Assembly (NCBI RefSeq): GCF_021389975.1
Contig: NZ_CP089981.1
Location: 5,109,501 to 5,173,500, forward strand
Direction of reading: 5' to 3'
Source: Fulvivirga ulvae
GTDB lineage: Bacteria > Bacteroidota > Bacteroidia > Cytophagales > Cyclobacteriaceae
Length of the DNA stretch: 64,000 nucleotides
Notes under the pieces: model-generated
Databases searched by the model: none
What the model saw: only the letters and a program-made list of their open reading frames with translations
Told to the model about the DNA's origin: nothing
Position numbers and translations under genes: made by a program
Shown: positions 43,580 to 51,770 of the stretch, piece after piece
How positions within the stretch are numbered: position 1 is the first letter of the stretch
How the letters are laid out: every line of letters begins with the position of its first letter

Positions 43580-44501
43580 TTATATCTCCCTCAATGTCTC
43601 AAACAAACCGGCATTTTTGCCTTTAAACCTCACTACCAGTAAGGGGTGGTTCATCTTGTCATTTACCATTTTTTCTGCAAGGCTACCCAGGAACAGGGCA
43701 GCGGCTGCAGTTCTTCCTTTGGCCCCGATAATTATAAAATCTGCATTGATTTCATCGGCTAGGTCATAAATATCACTGGCAAGGTTGTCATTGGTATCCA
43801 GGGAATATACCTCATGTACTTTGATTCCCCTGGGATCTATCTTTTTAATGAACTTATTAAAGGACTCCCTGGCATTCTTCTTCATGATCTCAGCGAATTC
43901 CTTAAACGATTTTCCTGTATAGTGGTATCCTGCGGGCACGTTGTAAACATTCTGGCAGTATATTTCACCTTTACTTCCTGTTTTTACCGCGAAGTCTATA
44001 GTCTGTGTTAAGGCGAGTTTTGAGTAGTCGGAAAAGTCGATAGGAACAAGAAACTTGTCCACCTTTGGTGTTACGTTTTCAGGTACAATCAGCAAATTAC
44101 AGCTGGCTCGTCGGGCCAGTCGCATTGTAGTTACTCCGGTACCATCCAAAGTTTTTTTTCTGCCCGATTATAATGAGGTCGGTTTGTGATTTATTAGCAA
44201 TATCAAGTAACATCGGAGCCTGACCTTGTTTAACAAGATAAGTCACCTTTACTTTCTTTTTGGGTTTAAAGTTAGCTTTAACAGCCTCTTTTATCTTGTC
44301 TTTTCTATCCTGAATAGCACTGGCAACAATATTCGGAAATTCTTTTTTTACATCGCTGGGGACGTTGAGGTTACGCACAATATTTACGAATTGCACTTTT
44401 TCTGCCGATGAGTGATCAACCAGAAATGAGGCGTATTCGATTAGTGTAGCATCTAGTTTTGAAGTATCAAGTCCGACTAAAAGATTCTTAAATGGTTCCA
44501 T
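43580..44501 (-). pseudogene. universal stress protein, two UspA domains, frameshifted at an A8 run
   Basis: Two overlapping minus-strand frames make one tandem UspA protein. The first (from ATG 44501, MEPFKNLLVGLDTSKLDATL) reads to TDLIIIGQKK, then leaves the family pattern. The second resumes exactly there, TLDGTGVTTMRLARRASCNL followed by the second domain (VDKFLVPIDFSDYSKLALT ... DFIIIGAKGRTAAAALFLGS). The switch lies at eight T on the plus strand (44152-44159; A8 in the coding strand); one A fewer restores a single protein of about 306 residues. It is either a real inactivation, slippage-controlled expression, or an assembly/sequencing error. Confidence 0.85.
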
Positions 44502-44520
44502 AGGTTTACGATTGCTGGCG

Positions 44521-44528
44521 CAAAATTA
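44521..44528 (-). promoter_or_regulatory. -7 box before the frameshifted usp gene
   Basis: TAATTTTG on the minus strand, 20 bases before the ATG, fits TAnnTTTG; no clear TTG at -33. Confidence 0.4.
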
Positions 44529-44577
44529 AGTCAATAAATAACTTTACACTGAGATTTTTGCACTTTTATTAACAATA

Positions 44578-45660
44578 TTAATTTTTAATTTTAAGGAGTT
44601 CGTCAGCCAGTATTTCGATATGCTCCTTTGAGTGGGTAGGGAAGTTGGCTATTCGTATGTGTTTGTCTTTAAACTTTCCATACCCGTTGCCAATAACAAA
44701 GGATTTTTCAGAAAGTTTGGAAATGATTTCCTTACTTGGGATTGCTGTGTTAGCTACCAGGGTAGTTTTGGACCTGTGTACTTCACTAGTCACAAATGGC
44801 TGCAGAATTTCTGATTGTTCAAACGCCTGATAAAGCACCGCTGCTTTATATTCGGTTTCTCTTCTTATCTGGTCTATACCTTTGTTTGCCATATCTGTGG
44901 CTACCTTACCAAGTAAATATACTCCCAGCACATTTGGCGTTTCAGGGGTCTGGTTCTTTATTCCTTTTTCCAGCAAGGATGGCAGACTGTGATATGAGCC
45001 AATAGTGCGGTTTTTATTCATTAGGCTTTGTGCTTTTTGGAAACACCTGTTATTGACTATCCATACACCGAGGCCTGCAGGTAAGCCGAAGCATTTTTGC
45101 ACTGAAAAATAGGCTGTATCTACCATGCTATAATCTACATTTGCATAGGGCGCGGAAGAAACCACATCAAGAGCTATCAATTGATCAGGAAAAGCTTTTC
45201 TGATCTTTTTAATATCATCGATAGGCTGGCTTGCCCCAGTGCTGGTTTCATTTTGAGTAACAGCAATTAATTCTGCTGTTTCCGGGATGAGCAATTCTTC
45301 GGCTTCTACTACTTTGCCCTCTTCAGCCACCTGGGACATGGCATTGATTTGATAATTTTCTGCTATTTCCAAAAAGCGTCTGGAAAAAGCACCATTGATG
45401 AGATGGAAGGATTCCGCCTCTACAGTATTCTGAATAATCCGTTCCCATATCTCAGTAGCCGAAGAAGTAAAAAAAATGTGATAATCATTCGGTAGGACCA
45501 ATAAAGAGCGAATGGCTTCAATGGTTTGCTGATGAATTTTTTCGTAGTCTTTACTGCGGTGGGATATAGAAAGGACATTTTCCTTTAATGCATTTTTCAT
45601 GTGTTCCTCTACCGTGTAATACAGTTGAGAGGGGCCGGGTGTAAAGTAGAATTTTCTCAT
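44578..45660 (-). CDS. class V aminotransferase (alanine-glyoxylate/phosphoserine aminotransferase type)
   Basis: A 360-residue fold-type I PLP enzyme from ATG 45660 (MRKFYFTPGPSQLYYTVEEH); the ORF extends 10 residues further up. PLP Lys in FSVQKCFGLPAGLGVWIV; cofactor Asp in ALDVVSSAPYANVDY; FFTSSATEIWERI binds the phosphate. It is probably an SerC-like or serine-glyoxylate-type enzyme; the exact substrate is not resolved. A possible -7 box TATTTTTG (minus, 45688-45695) precedes it. Confidence 0.83.
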   Translation of the reverse strand: MRKFYFTPGPSQLYYTVEEHMKNALKENVLSISHRSKDYEKIHQQTIEAIRSLLVLPNDYHIFFTSSATEIWERIIQNTVEAESFHLINGAFSRRFLEIAENYQINAMSQVAEEGKVVEAEELLIPETAELIAVTQNETSTGASQPIDDIKKIRKAFPDQLIALDVVSSAPYANVDYSMVDTAYFSVQKCFGLPAGLGVWIVNNRCFQKAQSLMNKNRTIGSYHSLPSLLEKGIKNQTPETPNVLGVYLLGKVATDMANKGIDQIRRETEYKAAVLYQAFEQSEILQPFVTSEVHRSKTTLVANTAIPSKEIISKLSEKSFVIGNGYGKFKDKHIRIANFPTHSKEHIEILADELLKIKN

Positions 45661-45766
45661 ATGATAGTTGGTGCTGATAGCAGGGGCCAAAAATAGTCAA
45701 TCACAATTCATATTGGAATAATATAGGAGCAAATATTAGTAACACTATCATAATAGCTGATTCAAA

Positions 45767-45794
45767 TTGGAGTAACGATTGCTCACTACATTTG
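45767..45794 (+). promoter_or_regulatory. promoter of the LpxH-like operon
   Basis: TTG (45767-45769), 17-base spacer, TACATTTG (45787-45794): an exact -7 box. Initiation would fall near 45801, leaving a leader of about 75 bases that holds the attenuator-like hairpin. Confidence 0.65.
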
Positions 45795-45800
45795 CAATGT

Positions 45801-45842
45801 ATGGGTTTATTTAAGATACCCTTTTGGTTTACTATGAGTTAA
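45801..45842 (+). CDS. possible 13-residue leader peptide
   Basis: ATG at 45801, at or near the predicted transcription start, opens MGLFKIPFWFTMS and stops at TAA. Its codons cover the left arm and part of the loop of the following hairpin, the arrangement of an attenuator peptide. It is aromatic-rich (three Phe, one Trp). Nothing proves translation. Confidence 0.3.
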   Translation: MGLFKIPFWFTMS

Positions 45843-45865
45843 AGCTAATAAGGGTATCTTTTTTT
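45813..45865 (+). terminator. terminator-like hairpin in the 5' leader (attenuator candidate)
   Basis: AAGATACCCTT (45813-45823) and AAGGGTATCTT (45850-45860) form a perfect 11-bp stem with a 26-base loop, followed by T to 45865. It ends 10 bases before the ATG at 45876 and lies downstream of the promoter. No plus-strand gene upstream needs a terminator here, so regulation of the operon is the simplest explanation. Confidence 0.7.
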
Positions 45866-45875
45866 CACAAACTAT

Positions 45876-46724
45876 ATGAAAGAAGAAAAACGTCCTGTTG
45901 AAGTAGTAGTAATATCTGATATTCATCTTGGAACCTACGGTTGTCACGCAGAAGATCTTCTCCGCTACTTGAAAACAATCCAGCCCAAAAAACTCATCCT
46001 TAACGGCGATATTATTGATATGTGGCAATTCAGCAAAAGATACTGGCCTGCCAGCCATATGCAAATTGTAAAGCACATTACCGGACTGCTAAGCAAAGGT
46101 ACTGAGGTAGTGTATATCACTGGAAACCACGATGAAATGCTCAGGAAGTTTGTTGGCTTTAAACTGGGGGCTTTTTCAATAGAAAATAAAGTGGTGCTGG
46201 ACCTTGACGGGAAAAAATCATGGATATTCCATGGCGACGTATTTGATGTTACCATGAAGCATTCCAAATGGCTCGCAAAGTTGGGGGCTATCGGGTATGA
46301 CACACTTATTTTGCTGAATACCTTTGTGAATTTTGTTTCCAGGCTTATCGGAAAAGGCAAGATTTCCCTTTCAAAAAAGATTAAAGACGGCGTGAAATCG
46401 GCCATCAAGTTTATAGATGATTTCGAACATACTGCAGCCGATATTGCGATTGGCAACCAGTACGACTTTGTGGTATGCGGCCATATTCATCATCCTCAGA
46501 TGCGCAAAGTACAGAATGAAAAAGGAAGTGTAATGTACCTCAACTCAGGGGACTGGGTGGAAAACCTGACGGCTCTTGAATACAACAATAAATCGTGGCG
46601 CCTTTACAATTTTGTCGATGATCCTGTGGCCATGGCAGTAAAGGTTAATAAAAAGAGCAAAAGGGCTTTGAACACTGATGATATCTTCAGGGATATGGTC
46701 AATGACTTTTTAATTGTTAAGTAA
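45876..46724 (+). CDS. LpxH-like metallophosphoesterase
   Basis: A 282-residue calcineurin-like phosphoesterase resembling UDP-2,3-diacylglucosamine diphosphatases of lipid A synthesis. Metal motifs in order: VVISDIHLGT (D-x-H), LILNGDIIDMW (GD), YITGNHDEML (GNHD), WIFHGDVFD and VVCGHIHHPQM (GHxH). The extra helical segment (about 140-190) is as in the LpxH-like family of Bacteroidota (often annotated as such without proof). It shares one base with the next start (TAATG). It leads an operon with a glycosyltransferase and a response regulator. Confidence 0.88.
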   Translation: MKEEKRPVEVVVISDIHLGTYGCHAEDLLRYLKTIQPKKLILNGDIIDMWQFSKRYWPASHMQIVKHITGLLSKGTEVVYITGNHDEMLRKFVGFKLGAFSIENKVVLDLDGKKSWIFHGDVFDVTMKHSKWLAKLGAIGYDTLILLNTFVNFVSRLIGKGKISLSKKIKDGVKSAIKFIDDFEHTAADIAIGNQYDFVVCGHIHHPQMRKVQNEKGSVMYLNSGDWVENLTALEYNNKSWRLYNFVDDPVAMAVKVNKKSKRALNTDDIFRDMVNDFLIVK

Positions 46725-47716
46725 TGAAAATATTATACGCCATACAAGGCACTGGAAATGGGCATGTAAGCAGAGCAATGGATATTGGCCCTGAGCTGGA
46801 GAAACATGGAGATGTAGATTATCTGGTAAGTGGTGCCCAGGTTGAGATATCTTTGCCTAAGGAGACGAAATACAGATCAGAAGGGCTTAGTTTTTATTTT
46901 GGAAAGAAAGGTGGCATTAATCTTTCTAAAACAATTAAAAGTAACTCTTCCCGACGTTTTCTCAAGGAAATCAAGGATTTTCCCATTGAGGATTACGATC
47001 TGATCATAAATGATTTTGAGCCCATTACCGCATGGGCAGCCAAAATAAAGGGAAAGCGTTGCGTTGCACTAAGTCATCAGAGTGCATTGCTTTCGGAGAA
47101 ATGCCCCAAACCTGAGTCAAAGGATGTGGTAGGACAGATGATTCTTCGGAATTATGCACCTGCTTCTGTACATTATGGATTTCACTTTAATGCTTTCGAC
47201 GAAAATATTTACACTCCCGTGGTGAGACGGGCTGTGAGAGAGGCTAAAGTGAGCAATAAAGGACATTATACTGTATATCTGCCTGCCTATGCTGATGAAA
47301 AAATAGTTGAGATACTGTCTCAGGTTAAGAAGGTGAACTGGGAGGTATTCTCCAAACATAATAAGAAAGGATATGAGGAGGGCAATGTAAAAGTATCGCC
47401 AATTGATAATCAAAGTTTTATCGAAAGTATCACCGCATCTGAAGGTGTATTATGCGGAGCAGGATTTGAGACTCCTTCTGAGGCACTTTTTCTTGGGAAG
47501 AAGCTTATGGTGATCCCGATGAAAAATCAATATGAGCAGCAATGCAATGCTGCGGCTATGGAAGAAATGGGCATACCAGTGCTTAATAAGCTTAAGAAAA
47601 AATATGTTGATGAAATTAAGGATTGGGCATACTTCCGTGATGCAACGAAAATAGAATATCCGGATGAAACGGCTAAGATCGTGTCGGGTATTGTAGAGAA
47701 GGAGGCCTACGCATGA
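46724..47716 (+). CDS. GT-B glycosyltransferase, MurG/MJ1255-like
   Basis: A 330-residue UDP-glycosyltransferase-like protein. N-terminal glycine loop ILYAIQGTGNGHVSRAMDIG and C-terminal donor site GVLCGAGFETPSEALFLGKK, MVIPMKNQYEQQCNAAAMEE are the signs of the MurG/UGT superfamily. It is coupled to the phosphoesterase upstream and overlaps the response regulator by 4 bases, so the three probably act on one envelope glycolipid. Its acceptor is unknown. Confidence 0.83.
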   Translation: MKILYAIQGTGNGHVSRAMDIGPELEKHGDVDYLVSGAQVEISLPKETKYRSEGLSFYFGKKGGINLSKTIKSNSSRRFLKEIKDFPIEDYDLIINDFEPITAWAAKIKGKRCVALSHQSALLSEKCPKPESKDVVGQMILRNYAPASVHYGFHFNAFDENIYTPVVRRAVREAKVSNKGHYTVYLPAYADEKIVEILSQVKKVNWEVFSKHNKKGYEEGNVKVSPIDNQSFIESITASEGVLCGAGFETPSEALFLGKKLMVIPMKNQYEQQCNAAAMEEMGIPVLNKLKKKYVDEIKDWAYFRDATKIEYPDETAKIVSGIVEKEAYA

Positions 47717-48402
47717 CCAAGTCTTCTAATCATAAAATATTGATAGTCGATGATGATAAAGATATTCTGGACCTTCTAAAATATAATCTGGAAAAAGACG
47801 GCTACACAGTAAAAGTTGAACGCAAAAGTACTCATTCAATAGAAACCGCAGGAAAATTCCATCCGGACCTGATCATTTTGGATATTATGATGCCCAAGGT
47901 CAATGGTATAGAGGTTTGCAGGCAGCTGAGAGAGCTCCCGGATTTTAGAAATACCTATATTTTCTTTCTTACTGCTAAGTCAGATAAGCAACTGCAGCTA
48001 AAGGCACTGGACACCGGCGGTGATGATTATATTGAAAAAATTACAGGCCTGCGGGCACTTACTTATAAGATAGGTACTGTGCTCAAGAAAAATCTTGTGA
48101 TCAGAAAGAGCGTGGAAAGAATCAATATCGGGGATATGGTTATTGACAGGAAAGCGAGTTCGGTAACTTACAAAAGTAAAGAAATGGCCCTGCCGAAATA
48201 CGAATTTGAGCTCTTATATTTTTTTGCTCAAAACCCTAAGAAAGTGATTACAAGGGATAATCTGCTCCATAATATTTGGGGGTCAGATGTTTATGTGCTG
48301 GCCAAGTCAGTGGATACCTACATCGCAAATCTTACTCAAAAAATAGGGGAAGGATTGATTTCCAGGGTGGATGAAGGTAAGTATAAGTTTCAGGTACGCT
48401 AG
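47713..48402 (+). CDS. OmpR-type response regulator
   Basis: A 229-residue regulator. Receiver domain (1-120): DDDK acid pocket, D57 in LIILDIMMPKVNG as phospho-acceptor, T in FFLTAKSD and K in DDYIEKITG; the usual KP after the Lys is KI. DNA-binding domain (about 135-229) has the winged-helix PKYEFELLYFFAQNPKKVIT and VYVLAKSVDTYIANLTQKIG. No histidine kinase is encoded nearby, so it is an orphan in a sugar-lipid operon. Confidence 0.9.
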   Translation: MTKSSNHKILIVDDDKDILDLLKYNLEKDGYTVKVERKSTHSIETAGKFHPDLIILDIMMPKVNGIEVCRQLRELPDFRNTYIFFLTAKSDKQLQLKALDTGGDDYIEKITGLRALTYKIGTVLKKNLVIRKSVERINIGDMVIDRKASSVTYKSKEMALPKYEFELLYFFAQNPKKVITRDNLLHNIWGSDVYVLAKSVDTYIANLTQKIGEGLISRVDEGKYKFQVR

Positions 48403-49695
48403 TTAATAGCCATCTCTGTTCCTGTCAACATGGCGATAAGTCAGAAGGAGTGCTTTGTTATCATCAATCAAAGCATGGCTGCCGGTAAGCATTAGCAGTT
48501 CGGAGGCTACCTCACCAACAGGGCTGTTGGGGTAAAAATTATCTCTGGCATAATGCACATACTTCAATACTTTAAAACCATCAAACCACTGGTAAAACTG
48601 TTTTAGAAAAGTATCCGAAGATGCGGCGTTGTTTTTGATCCTTTTGAAGTGAAAAACAAAATCATTATCCACAAGAAACCCTTGTACACTTTTAGCCTGA
48701 CTCTGTAAAAAGGCTTCCAAATGTTTGGGTTCCATGCTGTAAAGGCCGGTAAGGCCATCTATAAATCCTTTCAGATCTTTAAAAGTCTGAACAGAATATG
48801 TCAGAAGCTGTCCGGTTTTTTGCCAGTCATTTACGGCTTTACCTGTACCGAAAGGTACACGGTCAGAAAGCCTGGGAGAAGGAATGACCCTGGTATTATT
48901 TACCTCTCCAAAATTACCAAGAGGGATGATTTTGTGAAGAAAGTAAAAGTCCTCTCCGGCTTTTCTGCGATTCATGCCCCCTTGTTTCTGGTAGGCTGAG
49001 CTTCTGACTGCCATGCTGGAGCCAATTGTTTCATAAGCATAAGGAAAACCTGCGTAGCGAAGTGCGTTTACGTAGTATCGCAGAAATAACTCATAATCTG
49101 TAATAGCTTCGTAGATTTTAGCGTCAAACTTACCCTCAAGGGGATGTTCAAAATATATGGAACAGCCCGGAGATTTTGGGTTGTTGCAGAAAAAACCATG
49201 AATAGCCCGGAGGTAGTTAGGGTCACATTCACTGTCGGCGTCATAACATACTATAATACCATCCCGGTTGCCCACGGACTCTAGCCGGCGTACAGCTTCG
49301 TCCATGGCTATCTTACGAGCCAGTCCGACTCCGGCATGCTTTTTCGGAAGGTCATTCTTGTATGCAACGTGGAAGCTGAAGTGTGAGGTGGAGTGTTGGC
49401 CGGCCCATTGCCTGACCGCATCGTAACACTTTTGGTTTTGCTGCGATATATTGCTGGGAGCGTCCTCCTGTTCATTAATTAATACTATCACCTCAACGCA
49501 CAGGTTTTGTACATCACATTGTAGCAATGAAGCCAAACTTCTGATGAGATCCGGCTCATTGTAACAGGGTATGGTTACGATCATGTCCAGATGGGCATGC
49601 GGAGCCTTATCAAATAAAATACCCTGACAGGCATACCTGGATAAATAGAGGTTTTTATTTATGGAGCCTATGGAGCCAGCCGGTTGATCTTCCAT
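48403..49695 (-). CDS. family 2 glycosyltransferase
   Basis: A 430-residue GT-A protein: MIVTIPCYNEPDLIRSLASL, DxD-type motif IIVCYDADSECDPNYL, the acceptor-side EDFYFLHKIIPLG and a C-terminal helical tail. No TM helices are clear, so it may be peripheral. The 5' end overlaps pdxH by 28 bases; the first 35 residues lie before the catalytic domain. It converges directly on the response regulator gene (stop codons adjacent). Confidence 0.8.
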   Translation of the reverse strand: MEDQPAGSIGSINKNLYLSRYACQGILFDKAPHAHLDMIVTIPCYNEPDLIRSLASLLQCDVQNLCVEVIVLINEQEDAPSNISQQNQKCYDAVRQWAGQHSTSHFSFHVAYKNDLPKKHAGVGLARKIAMDEAVRRLESVGNRDGIIVCYDADSECDPNYLRAIHGFFCNNPKSPGCSIYFEHPLEGKFDAKIYEAITDYELFLRYYVNALRYAGFPYAYETIGSSMAVRSSAYQKQGGMNRRKAGEDFYFLHKIIPLGNFGEVNNTRVIPSPRLSDRVPFGTGKAVNDWQKTGQLLTYSVQTFKDLKGFIDGLTGLYSMEPKHLEAFLQSQAKSVQGFLVDNDFVFHFKRIKNNAASSDTFLKQFYQWFDGFKVLKYVHYARDNFYPNSPVGEVASELLMLTGSHALIDDNKALLLTYRHVDRNRDGY

Positions 49696-50312
49696 GCTTT
49701 ATCTTCAAGGGTATACAGTATCCTGTCGTGTAGCCTGCTGGCGCGTCCTTGCCAAAACTCAAGCAGGAAGGGTTCTACAATGTAACCGCCCCATTGCTCG
49801 GGTTTTGGTAAAATATCCTGCCCTCTGAACTTTTCCTGAAGCTTTCGTTCGCGTTCTTCCAATATATCACGGTTGCTTATCACCGAACTCTGAGGAGAAG
49901 CCCAGGCTCCGATCTGACTGTTTTTGGGGCGACTCCTAAAATATTCTTCTGATTCTTCCTTGCTCACTTTCTTTACAACTCCCTGAATCCTTACCTGTCT
50001 TTCGAGTTCCGGCCAGAAAAAAGTCAGTGCTGTAGCGGGATTATGCTCCAGCTGACGGGCCTTATTGCTTTGGTAGTTGGTGTAAAAAACAAAACCTTGT
50101 TCGTTGACATCCTTTAGAAGCAGAATCCGCGATGATGGTACACCCTGCTCGCTCACTGTAGCCATATTCATGGCTGTGGCTTCTCTCACTTCAGCCGTAA
50201 GGGCCTCAGTCAACCATTTTTGAAATTGTTTGATTGGGTTCTCATCTACATCTTTTTTTCTTAAGGAATGACGTACATAGTCTTGCCTTATTTCTGCAAT
50301 ATTCTTTTCCAT
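49668..50312 (-). CDS. pdxH: pyridoxamine 5'-phosphate oxidase
   Basis: FMN enzyme that oxidises PNP/PMP to PLP. 214 residues with the classic stretches MNMATVSEQGVPSSRILLLK, GFVFYTNYQSNKARQLEHNP, ALTFFWPELERQVRIQGVVK, SRPKNSQIGAWASPQSSVIS and a C-terminal WGGYIVEPFLLEFWQGRASR LHDR segment (split here). Upstream TAAATTTG box makes a likely promoter. Confidence 0.95.
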   Translation of the reverse strand: MEKNIAEIRQDYVRHSLRKKDVDENPIKQFQKWLTEALTAEVREATAMNMATVSEQGVPSSRILLLKDVNEQGFVFYTNYQSNKARQLEHNPATALTFFWPELERQVRIQGVVKKVSKEESEEYFRSRPKNSQIGAWASPQSSVISNRDILEERERKLQEKFRGQDILPKPEQWGGYIVEPFLLEFWQGRASRLHDRILYTLEDKAWKINRLAP

Positions 50313-50333
50313 AGAATGTCAATTTTGATGTGC

Positions 50334-50366
50334 CAAATTTAAAATCTTTGACTATTAATACCCCAA
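50334..50366 (-). promoter_or_regulatory. likely promoter of pdxH
   Basis: On the minus strand: TTG (50364-50366), a 22-base spacer and TAAATTTG (50334-50341). The -7 box is exact; the spacer is at the long end. Confidence 0.45.
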
Positions 50367-50559
50367 GTATTTTTAATAAATAAATCTTTTCCTTTTAATT
50401 GAGGGCTGAACGAAAAGCTAAATTCTGAACATCATAATATACAGGTTGCCAACTACCTGATTCTGATCGGATTTGATATAAGTAATGTAGGGCATAGAGC
50501 ATGTTGAAAGCGCTGCGCAGGAATTATATAAAAAATGATTTAAAAATTCATAAAAAATA

Positions 50560-51144
50560 ATGAAATTAAGTATTGATCTGGCTTGTGAAAGTAGCCCGGC
50601 ATGGGTGGATACGGTAATGCATGATTTTGACGCGTTTTTGCAGGATCATGCTAACTGTGAACGCAAAGCTTCGGCCATGGCCATGAGTTTTGTTGCCAAA
50701 CACCCGGATAGACTGGAAATAATTCCTGAACTTATAGATACCGCTGTAGAGGAACTGGAACATTTCAGGTCGGTTTACCAGATCATGCAGCAGCGGGGAG
50801 TCGCCCTTCCTCCTGAAATGGGGCAGGATATTTATGTGAAAAAACTGATTGACCACTGTCGGTCGGGGAGAGAAGACAGGTTTATGGACAGGCTGTTGTT
50901 GGCTTCAATTATCGAATGCAGGGGTGCAGAACGCTTTCGCCTCGTATATGAAGCACTGGAGCCCGGTGAGTTAAAGACTTTCTATCATAACCTGTGGGCC
51001 TCAGAGGCCAAGCATGGTAATATTTTTGTAAAAATGGCATTGATCTATTTTGACGAAGACACTACCTACAGGAGATTAGAAGAATTAAACTTAATAGAGG
51101 CGGAGGTGTTAAAGTCTTTACCTCTTCAACCCGCATTGCATTAA
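50560..51144 (+). CDS. miaE: tRNA-(ms2io6A)-hydroxylase-like protein
   Basis: A 194-residue ferritin-like diiron oxygenase that hydroxylates modified A37 of tRNA. Iron ligands are E in DHANCERKASAMAM, EELEHF, ECRGAERF and EAKHGNIF. The length and order fit MiaE. It is followed 4 bases later by the YqgE gene. Confidence 0.9.
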   Translation: MKLSIDLACESSPAWVDTVMHDFDAFLQDHANCERKASAMAMSFVAKHPDRLEIIPELIDTAVEELEHFRSVYQIMQQRGVALPPEMGQDIYVKKLIDHCRSGREDRFMDRLLLASIIECRGAERFRLVYEALEPGELKTFYHNLWASEAKHGNIFVKMALIYFDEDTTYRRLEELNLIEAEVLKSLPLQPALH

Positions 51145-51148
51145 CGTT

Positions 51149-51724
51149 ATGGACTATTTCAAATTCAATAATAACCAAAAGCCGGGAAAAGGAAGTTTGC
51201 TTATTTCCGAGCCGTTTTTGCCTGACCCGAATTTTGAAAGAACGGTGGTGCTGCTATGTGAACATAGTGATGAAGGTTCGTTTGGCTTTGTGTTGAACAA
51301 GGCTTCTGCCGTAGCCCTCGACGAGATAGTTGAAGATATCCGTGACTTCAGCCAGCCGGTATATATAGGTGGACCAGTGCAGCAGGATACATTGCATTTT
51401 ATTCATAAAGCCGATTACCTGGAAGGTGGCGTTGAGGTAGGCAACGGCCTGTACTGGGGTGGGAATTTTGAGCAATTGATGATACTTATTGATACCAAAC
51501 AAATTAAGGCTGATGATTTCAGGTTTTTTATCGGCTATTCAGGCTGGGGATCAGGGCAGCTTGAGGAAGAGTTAAAAGCGGAGTCGTGGATCGTGGCAAA
51601 CTATGCCACACCTGATCTGGTTTTCGCTGAAAATGGTGAAAACCTGTGGAAAGTTGTTCTGAAGCAATTGGGAGGGAGGTTTAATGTATATTCAAATTAT
51701 CCAACAGACCCACGTTTAAATTGA
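51149..51724 (+). CDS. YqgE/AlgH family protein
   Basis: A 191-residue DUF179 protein: KGSLLISEPFLPDPNFERTV, GSFGFVLNKASAVALDEIVE, VYIGGPVQQDTLHFIH and FFIGYSGWGSGQLEEELK are the family's conserved blocks. Function not firmly known. Next gene starts 46 bases on. Confidence 0.93.
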   Translation: MDYFKFNNNQKPGKGSLLISEPFLPDPNFERTVVLLCEHSDEGSFGFVLNKASAVALDEIVEDIRDFSQPVYIGGPVQQDTLHFIHKADYLEGGVEVGNGLYWGGNFEQLMILIDTKQIKADDFRFFIGYSGWGSGQLEEELKAESWIVANYATPDLVFAENGENLWKVVLKQLGGRFNVYSNYPTDPRLN

Positions 51725-51770
51725 ATGATTTTATTATTTTTACAGTTATAGAGGTTGAAAAACTGCACAA

